Shown piece after piece: positions 54,381-64,000 of a stretch of 64,000 bases of DNA (the stretch's first letter is position 1; each line of letters begins with the position of its first letter). The stretch is from assembly GCA_030789695.1 (NCBI GenBank), contig CM061133.1, positions 95,473,528 to 95,537,527 on the forward strand. The letters are read 5' to 3'. A model generated the notes under the pieces. The model saw only the letters and a program-made list of their open reading frames with translations. It was not told the DNA's origin and searched no databases. This DNA comes from Scilla litardierei. Its lineage: Eukaryota; Streptophyta; Magnoliopsida; Asparagales; Asparagaceae. Position numbers and translations under genes: made by a program.

Positions 54381-55514
54381 TGTGCTATGAGAAAAACACT
54401 AGAATGGGGGTTGAATAGTGTTTATATAATTAACGAGGAAATTACGCCTAATTAAAATCCTAACCAATCAACAATATGAAAATAATATGAAACAACAATT
54501 AAAACAAGTAACCACAAGATGTTCAAGGGTTCGGATTACCTAAGTCAAATCCCAACTTGTTTCCAGTCAACCTACGTCCCTACCACCCGAGATACCATCT
54601 GGATACTCAAGCTAGAGCCCTAACTTCAGATTTCCTTTAAGCCCACTTGAAGCAACCCTACAAGTTTAATAAATACAACTATTGATGTTCTTGATTCCCA
54701 CAACTTGGGATCAAGCAAACCACTCTCACAAACCGAGAGCAAATCACAAAAACTAAAGAGTTATGAAATTAAAATACAAACATACAAACACCCATGCCTT
54801 GAAGTAGACGTTGAAGGGGCAAGACTGTGGAGTGTATTACGGTCTCTTCAATTAAGAGAGGAGCACATCATCTTGTCAATACCAAATGCCTAGAATATTT
54901 GAACTTGGATTCTAGGTTGGTGAGCAAGAGAGAATGAGAGCTTTGAAAACTTGAGAGCTTGAGTGCTTTAGCTTGAGAGATGAATTAATGAACGTCTAAC
55001 AGGCCACTAATGCACACACTTTCTATTAGGCTTTATTGTTCCATTGAGAGGCATGAAGAACAAAACACAGTCGCCTGTCAAGAGACAGTTGCCTGGATTT
55101 TGAGCAGCAATCGGCTGTCATACATCCAGAATGCACAACTTAGGGTTTTATGAATTAGAGTCCTAGAAAATGAATTTTAAGGGTATCCTAGGATAGATAG
55201 AGTGAAGTATGTGTGCTCCAAGTTTATACTACTTCAAGGCTACATTCTATGAGAAAGAAAATAGAAGAAGAAAAAGATTAACAATGAGTTTGGCTTCTTC
55301 TCTTTCTCTTGATTTAACTTGAAGTCTTTGTGTCTTCTTTTCTTTTTCTTGATCACACAATCATCTGTTTGAGCTTTGATTGATCTTGATTATCATTCAT
55401 AGCAATTTGATCTTCAAAATTTGATTAGGCAATAACTGTATAAAGGGGATTAGTCACAAGTATTTATGTTTGCTCATCATCAAAAACCAAGAATGGAGAA
55501 GTCAGTACTCAACA
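54381..55514 (-). repeat. 3' LTR of the Sirevirus-like element
   Basis: On the minus strand it begins TGTTGAGTACTG after the PPT and ends ATAGCACA (54381). The end region ACACTATTCAACCCCCATTC is a familiar Sirevirus U5 feature. It contains ACAGTCGCCTGTC motifs (near 55066). The partner LTR is outside the window, so the left boundary is inferred from the TG...CA ends. Confidence 0.65.
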
Positions 55515-55528
55515 TTCTCCCCCTTTTT
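55515..55528 (-). other. Polypurine tract of the Sirevirus-like element
   Basis: Minus strand AAAAAGGGGGAGAA directly before the LTR start. The preceding GTCATCACC is the usual context in this group. Confidence 0.8.
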
Positions 55529-56286
55529 GGTGATGACAAACAAACATAAACAAAAATAAATAATTTTGCTTTAAAGAATACTTACTCCCCCTACATGATG
55601 CCAATCAAGTTAAACAATTTAGATATTGGCATTAAATGATAATTAAACAAAGAGTATGATATGAGTGACATGGAATGAATTCAAAGTATTTGAATTTAGG
55701 ATTTTTGAATCTAAATTCACTATGTCTTACTCCCACTGAATCTAAGGATATATCAAAATTAGATTCAATATTATGTTTAGCTTCTAATTTAGACAAAATT
55801 ATGTGTTTGTTTATTTCTCTCCCGCTATGGCATTATCCAAAAAGTGGGAGTAGAGAAACAACAACAACTAGTGCTAAATAAAAGGAGATCATAGGAGTAT
55901 ATAGAGTAGGTTATGTATTCAATTTGATACCAAATTAAAACTCGAAAACATGAAGGTGTATCACAAAAATACTTAGCAAAATCATCAAAAACATAGTTGA
56001 CTAGAGAAAAAGAAGTCTAATAGCAACATTCAGCATTCAATACGTGTCAACATTCAACATATGTAATTAAGAGCACAAAGAAGAGACAATATCACACAAG
56101 ATCACAATGAGCCAAAAGATGATCATCATATATATAATGTGCATTGATGGAGTACAAAAAGATATCAACTCTAATACATCATATACCAAAAAAATAAAAC
56201 TGAAAGCACCTTCTGCAAGAAGTACCATATCCATACATCAAAACAAACTACTACACCATGACGTACTACATCATCACAAAAAGTCT

Positions 56287-58266
56287 TCATAAACCAAGAC
56301 TCTCAAACACTACAATAAATAACCTAGGGTGAGAGATCTCTAAGATGCAACACTCATCAAGATAGACAATGGTGGAAGGCTCAGGAGCAACTGAGGAGGT
56401 CTGTAGAGCTCTCATCTCCACTGAGAAATCCTGAGTCTCCAACTCTGAAGTAGTCACAGTAGCAGCATCAGAAGGGGTGATAACAAGAGTGGCCTCAGCA
56501 GGCTTAGTAGCAGCAGGAATATCAGTAGTAGGAGTCTGAGTGACGTCGGCCGGAGGAGTCTGGGTAACGTCGACAGGAGGAGAAGTCTGAGAGACATCAG
56601 CTGGAGGAACAACCGAAGATGGAGTAGCCTCAGAAGTATGTAGTAGCGACTGGAGGGAGGAAGGAATTGGTAAACCTTGATGCTCAAAGAAAGTGATGAG
56701 CATCTCTAGCATCAGATTCACCTTCTTATCCCACTGGATAAAGAAGGGATCAATAGGAGATCGAGCTGATGAAGCTGAAGGAATGGTACGATCAAGTGGA
56801 GGAGCAGACGAGGAAGGATCAGTAGCAGCATGTCACTTCTTGGCTGCAATCTACAGAGCTAAAGAAGACTTCAGCTTCGCAGACTCATCCAAGAGAGGAC
56901 CCAAAGGAACAAACTCACAGGAGGCAAGATAAATCTTGAAATGCATAAAGACATGGATAAATATACAGCTGTAAGGAAGGTGAGATAAGGTATAAGTGAT
57001 CTCAACATGGTCTATCATATCTAAAATGACCCTGGCCCAGTTCACATCTGTTTCAGAAAAGATGGCATACATGCACTTCAGGATGTCATCGGAAGGCTGA
57101 TCTGAATAGCCAGATTTAGGAAGGATGTTGGATTTGACAATGTGGTGGACTGCTTAGCCATGTTTGGAGAACATGGAAGTCTTCACTCCAGAGATGAGAA
57201 TAGGAGGAATTGTCCTAAACATCTCTAGGAGGATGGCCTGATCAAGATCAGAAACTTTGGATATGGAAATATCAGCAAGTAGAGACCCCGATGAAGGAAT
57301 ACTAAGGATGGTACCTAGAAGTCAGGGTGTTAAAATGGCCCGGCCGGGCCGGCCCGGCCCGGCGGCCTGGGCCCAACCGGGCCGGGCTGGGCCGGCCCGT
57401 CTCCCCCACCCCCTATTAAGCTCAGAGAGGCTTATTTAAAAAAAACCCGGGCCGGGCCGGCCCGGCCCGGCCCGTGGGCTGGGTACCCCAGCCCTGCCCG
57501 GCCCGGGGGCCGGGCCCGGGCCAGAGCCCGGCCCGGGTACGGGCCACCGGGCCCGGGCCGGGCCGGCCCAGATCCCGGGCCGGGCCGCCGGGCCTGGCAG
57601 GCCTCGGGCCCAATTTACACCCTGACCTAGAAGCCTTGGGTCAAGCTTGATGGACGTCCCCTGAACTAAAGTATCAAGAACTCCAGAATCATTATACTCA
57701 CCGTGAATGCGGTTAGCATAAAAGAGTTTCACTACCATGGGGTAGGGTTTGGGAGAATCAACAGAAGAGTAACGGAATAGATCAATTAGCTTGGTTGTGG
57801 TCAAGAGCAGGGATAAATTTTAGGCATGAAAAGCTGAATAGACGATGAAACGTTCCTTTAAGAGTTTGACATTAATAGGGGCATATAATTTCCCAAGCCA
57901 TTTGTCATTATGACAAATCGAGATAGATGCAAAAACTCTAGAAGGAGTGGTTTCAGGCTGATTTTGGGCTTGAGGTTCAAAATTAGCTTGGGGTTCAACT
58001 AGGGGTTCGGGTTGAACTTGGGGTTTATCTTAGGGTTGAAGAGAAAAATTATGGGGTTATTTGCGTTTACGAAGAAGCGGCTCAGGTTCAGGTTCACTAG
58101 CCCATGATTCATCAGAAACAGAGGTAGACTTGATCGTAGAAGATGGAGACGTAGCCTGTTTCATACGGACTCTGGAAGGAGCAGACTTCAAAACCCTAAT
58201 TTTCTTCTGCATAGGTTTCTTTAGGGATAGAAGCTTAGGAGGACCAGACTTAGGCTTAGGACCCAT
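56287..58266 (-). pseudogene. Env-like ORF of the Sirevirus-like element, broken
   Basis: Minus strand, from a possible ATG at 58266 (MGPKPKSGPPKLL, basic N-terminus) to about 56287. The middle (57804-57634) resembles the plant-specific putative transposon/env-like region and continues after the hAT MITE at 57321 for about 120 residues with stops (for example TAA at about 57155). The C-terminal part (56721-56287) has Pro/Thr repeats such as PPADVTQTP. No clear signal peptide or membrane segment was seen. Function in plants is unproven. Confidence 0.55.
57322..57625. mobile_element. hAT-type MITE, GC-rich
   Basis: The ends are TCAGGGTGTTAAAATGG and its imperfect inverted partner (CCAATTTACACCCTGA), with 8-bp target duplications CCTAGAAG at 57314-57321 and 57626-57633. 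An 8-bp duplication plus CAGGGTGTAAA-type ends defines hAT. The 304-bp interior is almost all GGGCC/GGCCC repeats, which would fold into strong hairpins, and has no transposase. The host env-like frame reads on both sides. Confidence 0.9.
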
Positions 58267-58269
58267 TCA

Positions 58270-59285
58270 TTCTTTAAAGAAATTTAAATTGAAGGAAATC
58301 AAATTCTAGGGCATGAAATGAAATGAACAAGTGAAATCGATATACCTAGAGGAGGAAGAGACTTAAGGGAGAGTCGATGGAGGCTGAAGGAAGGGATGAA
58401 TCTAGTCGAAGGTCTAGATCGACGGAGAAGATGATCGAATGAGCTCTTGAGTCAATCGACAAGAGTTGGGGAAATTCGAATCAGATGAGAGAGAGAAGAG
58501 ATCGAATCGATGGTTATAGTCAAGAGTCGAAATGAAATGAGCCATTGGATCAAGATGAACGATTGAGATTAAGGCTACTGAACTGACAAATAGCTCAGAC
58601 AGGCGACTGTTGCACAAAGTGCAGTCGCCTGTCAAGTCTTGAATTAAAAATTGCTTAGCAGAAAAACAGGCGCCTGTAGAAGAAAACACAGCCACCTGTC
58701 GGTGGATAAGGTGCATGTGCAATGACTTACAAAGTCCTATGAGAAATTAAACAAAGTGATTTTTTGAAAGATAATTTCTGGAGAGCGACAAAAGGCGATT
58801 GATGACATAAATATAGTCACCTGGAAGACATCCAGGCGCCTGTATTTTGTACATCAGTCGCCTAGCTGAGAGTTGTGAAAATAAAAATAATCTAGAGTGT
58901 TGGGCATGTGCCTGATGATGAGTTGATGGGTTCATGTCATGGTTCTAAAGATAAAAGTTGTATGCAAATGGGCAGCCGCCTGATAAAGGGGTGACATGCG
59001 CCTGTTCTGGTTCTGAAATCCAGGAATGAGCCAAAAAAAAGAGAATAGAGTACTCTCACCTTTAGACCTATATGCTATATACTATAACCACATCAAAATA
59101 TATCCGAATCAAATAAACTAAAACACATATAGATTATATCAATAAGTTCATAAAATCATCACATTCTCTAATAAATCACATAGAAATCATATAAGAAAAT
59201 CGACACATAATATCGACACATTTGATATATAATATGAAAATGATCATTATACTCAAAACCAGGTATAGAATATGAAAATGGATTC
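58270..59285 (-). other. Spacer with CAGGCGCCTG/CAGTCGCCTGTC motifs in the Sirevirus-like element
   Basis: Non-coding between RNase H and the env-like frame. Motifs such as CAGGCGACTG, CAGTCGCCTGTC and CAGGCGCCTGT recur near 58599-58700, 58815-58865 and 58970-59010, and a related pair is in the LTR near 55066. The LTR motif is thus repeated inside the element, as in Athila II. Confidence 0.5.
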
Positions 59286-59627
59286 CTAGATTTCAGATTC
59301 ACCCATAATTCCTAATTTTCCATGCAACTTCAAAAATGAATCTTCTTTAAGAGGTTTTGTGAAGATATCGACAATTTGTTTTTGGGTGTCAATGTACTCT
59401 AGAATGATGTCCTTCTTAACTACATGATCATTTATAAAATGGTGTCTCATATCTATATGTTTGCTACGGGAGTGATGTACCAGATTTTTGGAGAGACAAA
59501 TTGCACTTTGGTTATCAACTATGATAGGACAAGTATCACAATTAATACCATAGTCTTTAATAGTGTGTCTCATCCAAAGAACTTGTGCGCATACATGACC
59601 CATGGCAATATATTCTGCTTCGGACGT
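59286..59627 (-). pseudogene. pol: Ty1/copia RNase H, C-terminal part
   Basis: Minus strand, with TSEAEYIA, DNQSAI, HSRSKHIDMRHHF and DIFTKPL, the hallmark end of copia RNase H, which removes the RNA strand during reverse transcription. The N-terminal half and all upstream pol are missing because an LTR end is inserted at 59628. The stop is close to 59286. Confidence 0.9.
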
Positions 59628-60105
59628 TGTCACGCCTCACTTTCCAAAACGGGTGCGAGGACGAGACGAATGTCTGCATGGGCCGGAGCTGTGAGGCCCG
59701 GGCCCAATAATCATATGTAAAGATACCATTAAATTACAGGTTCTTGCATATAAAAGTTCATAACAATAAGGTAAGAGTACTCGAAAGGAAATTGCATTCA
59801 AGATTAAAAGAGATAATATCCAACATTATATCAAGTCTAAAAAGAAGCCCAATCATGGATACAACTATGAAAAAGGAAACTAATGATGCAACGCACCCAA
59901 CCTAGACAAGAAGTAAAAACGGTTTGATCGAAAACAGTTGTGCACCTCTCATGCACTCGTATTCGACTCAAACAGTTTGATCGAATTCTCGAACTTTGCG
60001 GATCAAAATTGTTTTTCCATACAACCATGAGTGTAGCTCAACAAGTTGTAGGGAGAAACATACTTCGAATATCCTATATATTCAAGCTGCCCCATATAGA
60101 GGCGA
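59623..60105 (-). mobile_element. End fragment of a Tekay-like LTR
   Basis: The plus strand reads GACGT then TGTCACGCCTCACTTTCC. On the minus strand this ends GAGGCGTGACA, like the family A and B LTR ends, and the preceding GGCCTCACAGCTCC resembles GGCTTCACAGCTCC in A. GACGT may be the target duplication in the copia gene. The start of this LTR was not found, so it is truncated or very divergent, and the right limit given is approximate. Confidence 0.5.
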
Positions 60106-61540
60106 GTGACATGTAGCGTGAATTTATTTGTTGGACCCAGAACTTAATGAAATCATATTCCTTAAGTCCGTCTTTTAAGAAGGTCATTTTAATGTCAACA
60201 AGAATATAATTTAATTCTATCAATTAGAATTTAACTTGATATTCAATTAATCAACCTATTGGACCAGTTAACTTATTCCATTAAAATATTACATTTTGAT
60301 TCCATTTGTAAACTTAGAACTTACCCTAGTTTAGCATATGTTCAATATTAAATATAGGTAGATTGTCTTTTATCTATCTATACCATCCCACTATTTTGCG
60401 ATCGTTCTAAGCTTTAATAATGAACGAGTTAATCAAATTAAAATAATGGATAAGAGGTCCAATCACCCTCAGGCTAACAACCTCGGTGTATGCACGACAA
60501 ATTGCTTGACTCTGTAATCGGAAGATGACTCTTCATCGATCATATCAGATATGACTCTCTTATCGGTGTTTACCCCTAGCCATTTGTGATCATGGGTGTG
60601 CTCATCCAAATCACAATGACCAGTCTAATCGGACCATTGTTTTCACGTCTAGCCTGACTTGCCCCGGCGCTCGGCGTATTCACAATCTTAGCCAAGCACA
60701 TTGACTAGATCATGGTCCATTGAATGAAGCTTGTCATTTTTATATGCGTGCCATAGATTAAAAGGCTTTTATTAACAACTAATTAATCCTATCAACTAGT
60801 TGAATCCTTAAATTCAAAATTTTAGGATTTGTTTAATAACTTTTATTAAATCCTTATCAACTATAAGGTTCACGTGCTATCCTAATCTTTATTAGGATTT
60901 TTAATAAATCTATTAACAATGCTAAAAGCGAAGTCCTTTAATGAGAATCAATTTCATAACAATTAGAATTAACATAATCATTAAAGGGACTACCCTAATC
61001 AGGAATTAGGTCTTAAAGTGTTGTTAATGTTTTATTAAAACATAGTATGTCATTAGAATTTACCTGATAAATTTTAACGAGTTCTTAATGGCTACCTAAG
61101 ATGGTTGTCTTGTGTTATCAAATAAGTGACAATAGCCATTAACATAAAGTAACACTAATTTTATCGCATAAAAGAGTGTACAACTATTTAAATTAAATTG
61201 AATAATGTTTATCAAATAAACAATTTTAGCATGCATACTAAAATTTAACATTTAAATTTAAAAATATGATTTTTAAAACATTCTATTTTATCTCATAAAA
61301 ATAAAAAAAACTTGTTTTAAAAGATCACAAAATTTGCATGCTACTTAAAATATTTATCGCATAAAAATTTTAGGCTTTTAAAATCATCTTTAAAAATATC
61401 ACATAAATTTTAAAACATTTTTAAAAGGCATCTAAAAACATTTTATAAATTATCTCATAACTTTAAAACATTTTAAAGGTATTTTAAAAGCATTTCAATG
61501 TTAAATAAAATCACAGTGCTAGATCGTTATGCAAATCTAT
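60106..61540. other. A/T-rich stretch without genes, probably retroelement internal sequence
   Basis: No frame of note. It lies on the internal side of the PBS at 61541, so at least its right part should be the leader of the minus-strand element whose LTR begins at 61554. Boundaries with the LTR fragment on the left are unclear. Confidence 0.45.
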
Positions 61541-61552
61541 GCTCTGATACCA
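61541..61552 (-). other. Initiator-Met type primer binding site
   Basis: Minus strand TGGTATCAGAGC, the classic PBS complementary to plant initiator tRNA-Met, one base from an LTR end CCCCAACA. Confidence 0.9.
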
Positions 61553-61553
61553 C

Positions 61554-64000
61554 TGTTGGGGTTTGTGGAACTCTTAGAGCACAAAAACTCTATTCTCTTC
61601 CTAAGTCGGACGGAACATAGCATAAAATGCGCAGTGGAAAAATAAACAAGCTAATCTAATTAACATGCAGTTAAACATTTTAACTAAACCCTAAGGTACA
61701 AGACCCTTAGCCAAGATCTAAGCCGACTCGGGATGGATCTGACCATCCCAAGAAGGATCTAAACTACTGTGAGTAAATTAAACTAATGCTTATAAAACAC
61801 ATACCCGGAACCTTGCCCTGGGGCCTACAAGGCATACAACATCGTCTTCCGAGCCGCTCCACATCCCACGCTGAGCCGCTCCTTGAACTGCTCCTCGAAC
61901 CGCTTCGCATCCCGAGGCGAGCAATCCTCGTGTCACCGAGCCAACCACGCGCCGAAGAAAGTTTCACGCGAGTGAAAGCCTTCGCCAAGATTTCGGATCC
62001 GAATCCGAACTCCTTCGTGTCTTTGCTAGAGTCCTTCAAGAGTATGGCAGAAATATAGGGAGAAGAAGAATTAATTTAAGTTATGATCCGAGCATGCTCC
62101 AACGTTTTTGGGAGACTCTCAGATTTTGAGCTTGGGACAAGTTTGGATGAAGGGGGGAGGCCCATATTTATATAGGCGGCTGTCTCTTCCCTTTTCTCCA
62201 CAACCGATGTGGGACTATTAAATTTGAGTTAATTAAATCAAGTTAGTTTGCCTTTCATAAAGGGCAACCTTCCAGGAATTTTAACTCCCTCACCGTTGAG
62301 CTTCAATCTTGGTACAACCTACCAAATCGAATGGCGTTCAACGGTGAACGCATAGGAAAAAATGGCGAGTCAATAGGAGACCATTTGACCCTCCAAATGA
62401 ACGTCCAAAGATCATCCCAAGGCTTGATTTTCGTCCAACATCAGCCGTCAAAAAACACACACATCCCCTAGGGTTCTGCACCCAGTTGTGGGGCCCATCA
62501 TGTGGGCCTCACTGCTCAAAGTCAGCTGACTGGGCGCTGCCCAGTCCTGGGCCTAGGCACCCAGCCTGGGCGCCTGGGCCAGGTGCCGAGGCACCTAGGG
62601 CCAGGCACCCAGGCTAGACCTGAGTGGTTTGGCCTGGTTCAGCCCTGGTCTGACCCACGCCCAGTTTGGGCGTGGATCAGACCCCTTTGATCTATATTGA
62701 GCGTAACTTGGGCATTTGGCGTCCGATTTGGACGCCGTTCAAACCTGTGTTTCGAGCTTGACATTCCCATCTTACGGGTAACCTTTTTAATGCGTTCATA
62801 ATATTAAATTTGGTCTTAAACAATTTAAGACCCATTTAACCCCTTTTGCATCAAATGCAAATTAGTCCCTATCTAGGCTTAAAATTATCATTTGCATCAA
62901 ATGCAATTTTCTATCCCTTGCATCAAATGCAATTTTCTATCACTTGCATCAAATGCATATTCTCCATAATGATTCTACCTATTACTAGACGAAGGTCGCA
63001 CTCTATGTGAGACCTACAGCCTGACCCTACTACAGGTTGGGATCGAAGCCCTATACGGCAGTGACCACTAGCAGTAGATGCCGTCCCTGTTTCAGAATCA
63101 TAATTATGTGGTTGATTCGTCGACATGAGTATTATCAGGACCACCCTGACTGTGTCTGTGATGAGTTCCGCAGTTTTAGTCTCTTTGTCTAAACTATGTC
63201 ATGTAGATCAAGTCTGAGTACGGTCAAACTGTCACCTCTAATAACTTGAATCTGGTTAGTTTCTATCAATCTTTATTCAACTAATGTTGGACTTCTTCCA
63301 ACATACTCTGATCAGAGATTTTACTAAAGACCGAACTAACTCTACGACACTAACTCCTATTGACCGGGAGAGACGAATCCTCTCTTTGTCATTACTCTCC
63401 TTGTACGCTTCAAGTGACACCCAATCAAAGACCTTTAGACAGGCCTAGCCTCGAAGCTAGGTCAGTGATTTAAGTGGGCACCGTTCACACACAGGTTCAT
63501 AAAATGACCCCAAGTCAAAAGACCAAATTGCCTATCATCACTAAGAGTTATCATTGATAGATTGGCCAATATAACCATATGATAACTCGTGTGGATCGTT
63601 CAGTGAACTCATTCTCTAATGAGCACATGTGTTTCGTCTGCGACTTCGCCAAGTCAAAATGACCATGAGATCATCGTCACCGCTATACGGTGAAGACTAA
63701 GACACGATGATCTATCCGATGTTTCGATATCCTTGTCTCGAAACATCTACGACCACGAAACCTTTTAGACATATGCTACAGACGGTCAAACATTTCTCCA
63801 TGATCGAGATACTCATCTCGATACATGTTTGACTTTGCATAAAGTCGCAGGACTTTACCTAAGTTAATATCTAATGTTTACTACATTATAATATAACTTA
63901 GATAAATTATTACCAAACAGCTTACTGTTATTTCGAACAAGACGTTTGTATTTTTTACACAGAGATAAATTGCCTCGAGGGCATACATCTCTCTACATCT
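61554..64000 (-). repeat. 5' LTR of a minus-strand LTR element, cut by window edge
   Basis: The LTR end at 61554 (minus strand ...CCCCAACA) abuts the PBS. A TATA box TATATAAATA lies at about 62168-62177 on the minus strand, so 62150-61554 would be R-U5 and the rest U3. U3 holds GC-rich palindromic GCCTGGGC/GGCACCTAGG-type repeats (62530-62660) and four TTGCATCAAATGCAA palindromes. At least 2447 bp is present with no end found, so part of the right side could be flanking DNA. The lineage is not determined. Confidence 0.6.
62846..62958 (-). repeat. Four TTGCATCAAATGCAA palindromes in U3
   Basis: Copies at 62846, 62892, 62918 and 62944, the last ending in CAT. Each is TTGCAT-CAA-ATGCAA. They lie about 670-780 bp upstream of the TATA box in transcript direction and could be binding sites for a dimeric factor. 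Confidence 0.7.

Larger units (their letters stand above)
54381..59627 (-). mobile_element. 3' half of a Sirevirus-like Ty1/copia element
   Basis: On the minus strand: end of RNase H (59627-59286), spacer with CAGGCGCCTG-type motifs, env-like frame (58266-56287), polypurine tract (55528-55515) and 3' LTR (55514-54381). The tract AAAAAGGGGGAGAATG preceded by TTTGTCATCACC is typical of the Sirevirus/SIRE group, as is an env-like frame after RNase H. The 5' part is cut off at 59627 by another insertion and is not seen. A hAT MITE lies in the env-like frame. Confidence 0.75.

Noticed and set aside
57436..57804. Pro/Gly/Arg-rich 122-codon frame as a separate protein
   Set aside because: Its second half is the GGGCC-repeat interior of the hAT MITE; only the first half is element coding sequence.
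54381..61554. Pairing the LTR at 61554 with the Sirevirus-like LTR at 54381-55514 as one element
   Set aside because: The terminal sequences differ (TGTGCTATGAG against TGTTGGGGTTTG on the plus strand), so they are different families.

Overview
This window is repeat-dense plant (angiosperm) nuclear DNA. The evidence is plant-type Athila and chromodomain (Tekay/Del-like) Ty3/gypsy elements, a plant L1-type LINE with a CCHC-knuckle ORF1, Sirevirus-like Ty1/copia remains, a hAT MITE, and one broken exon of an E2F/DEL-type cell-cycle regulator. No complete host gene, rRNA, tRNA or CRISPR array was seen. The species cannot be told from the sequence.

Layout. (1) 1-10415, minus strand: a tandem Athila-type array (Athila I). 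A complete 8.6-kb element lies at 1850-10415. Its left LTR also serves as the 5' LTR of a second internal region that runs off the left edge. It carries only gag and protease. (2) 10416-13115: low-complexity DNA, an E2F/DEL exon fragment and a candidate short Helitron. (3) 13138-13721 plus 47770-52831: one degenerate LINE, split by everything between. (4) 13722-47764, plus strand: a second gag-protease Athila (Athila II) inserted in LINE ORF1 with target duplication GAAGT. (5) 18134-43261: a Tekay-like array LTR-internal-LTR-internal-LTR (family A) inserted in Athila II with target duplication GTAGT. (6) 24810-32435: a non-coding relative (family B, LARD type) with near-identical LTRs, inserted in the integrase of the first A copy with target duplication CATGC. 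(7) 52832-54380: an AT dinucleotide tract and featureless DNA. (8) 54381-59627, minus strand: 3' half of a Sirevirus-like copia (RNase H end, env-like ORF, PPT, 3' LTR) with a 304-bp hAT MITE in the env-like ORF. (9) 59628-64000: a Tekay-like LTR end, AT-rich sequence, and a PBS with a long LTR that leaves the window on the right.

How the parts work together. Both Athila families lack reverse transcriptase, RNase H and integrase, and B lacks all genes, so each would need enzymes from elsewhere. A has a full gag-pol gene but both copies are broken. A and B share LTR ends, folded leader elements, the sequence after the LTR and the polypurine tract, so A-type proteins probably mobilised B.

Most interesting signals: (a) hairpins in the Athila I LTR with one invariant 15-nt loop and differing, mutually complementary stems; (b) two spliceosomal-type introns in the A gag-pol gene, the first of which would switch Gag to Gag-Pol; (c) a 35-codon acidic micro-ORF in both A and B LTRs, conserved without indels; (d) covarying leader hairpins shared by A and B; (e) dense CCGA/RCCGAC or palindromic motif arrays in the LTRs, repeated in Athila II before an internal TATA box.
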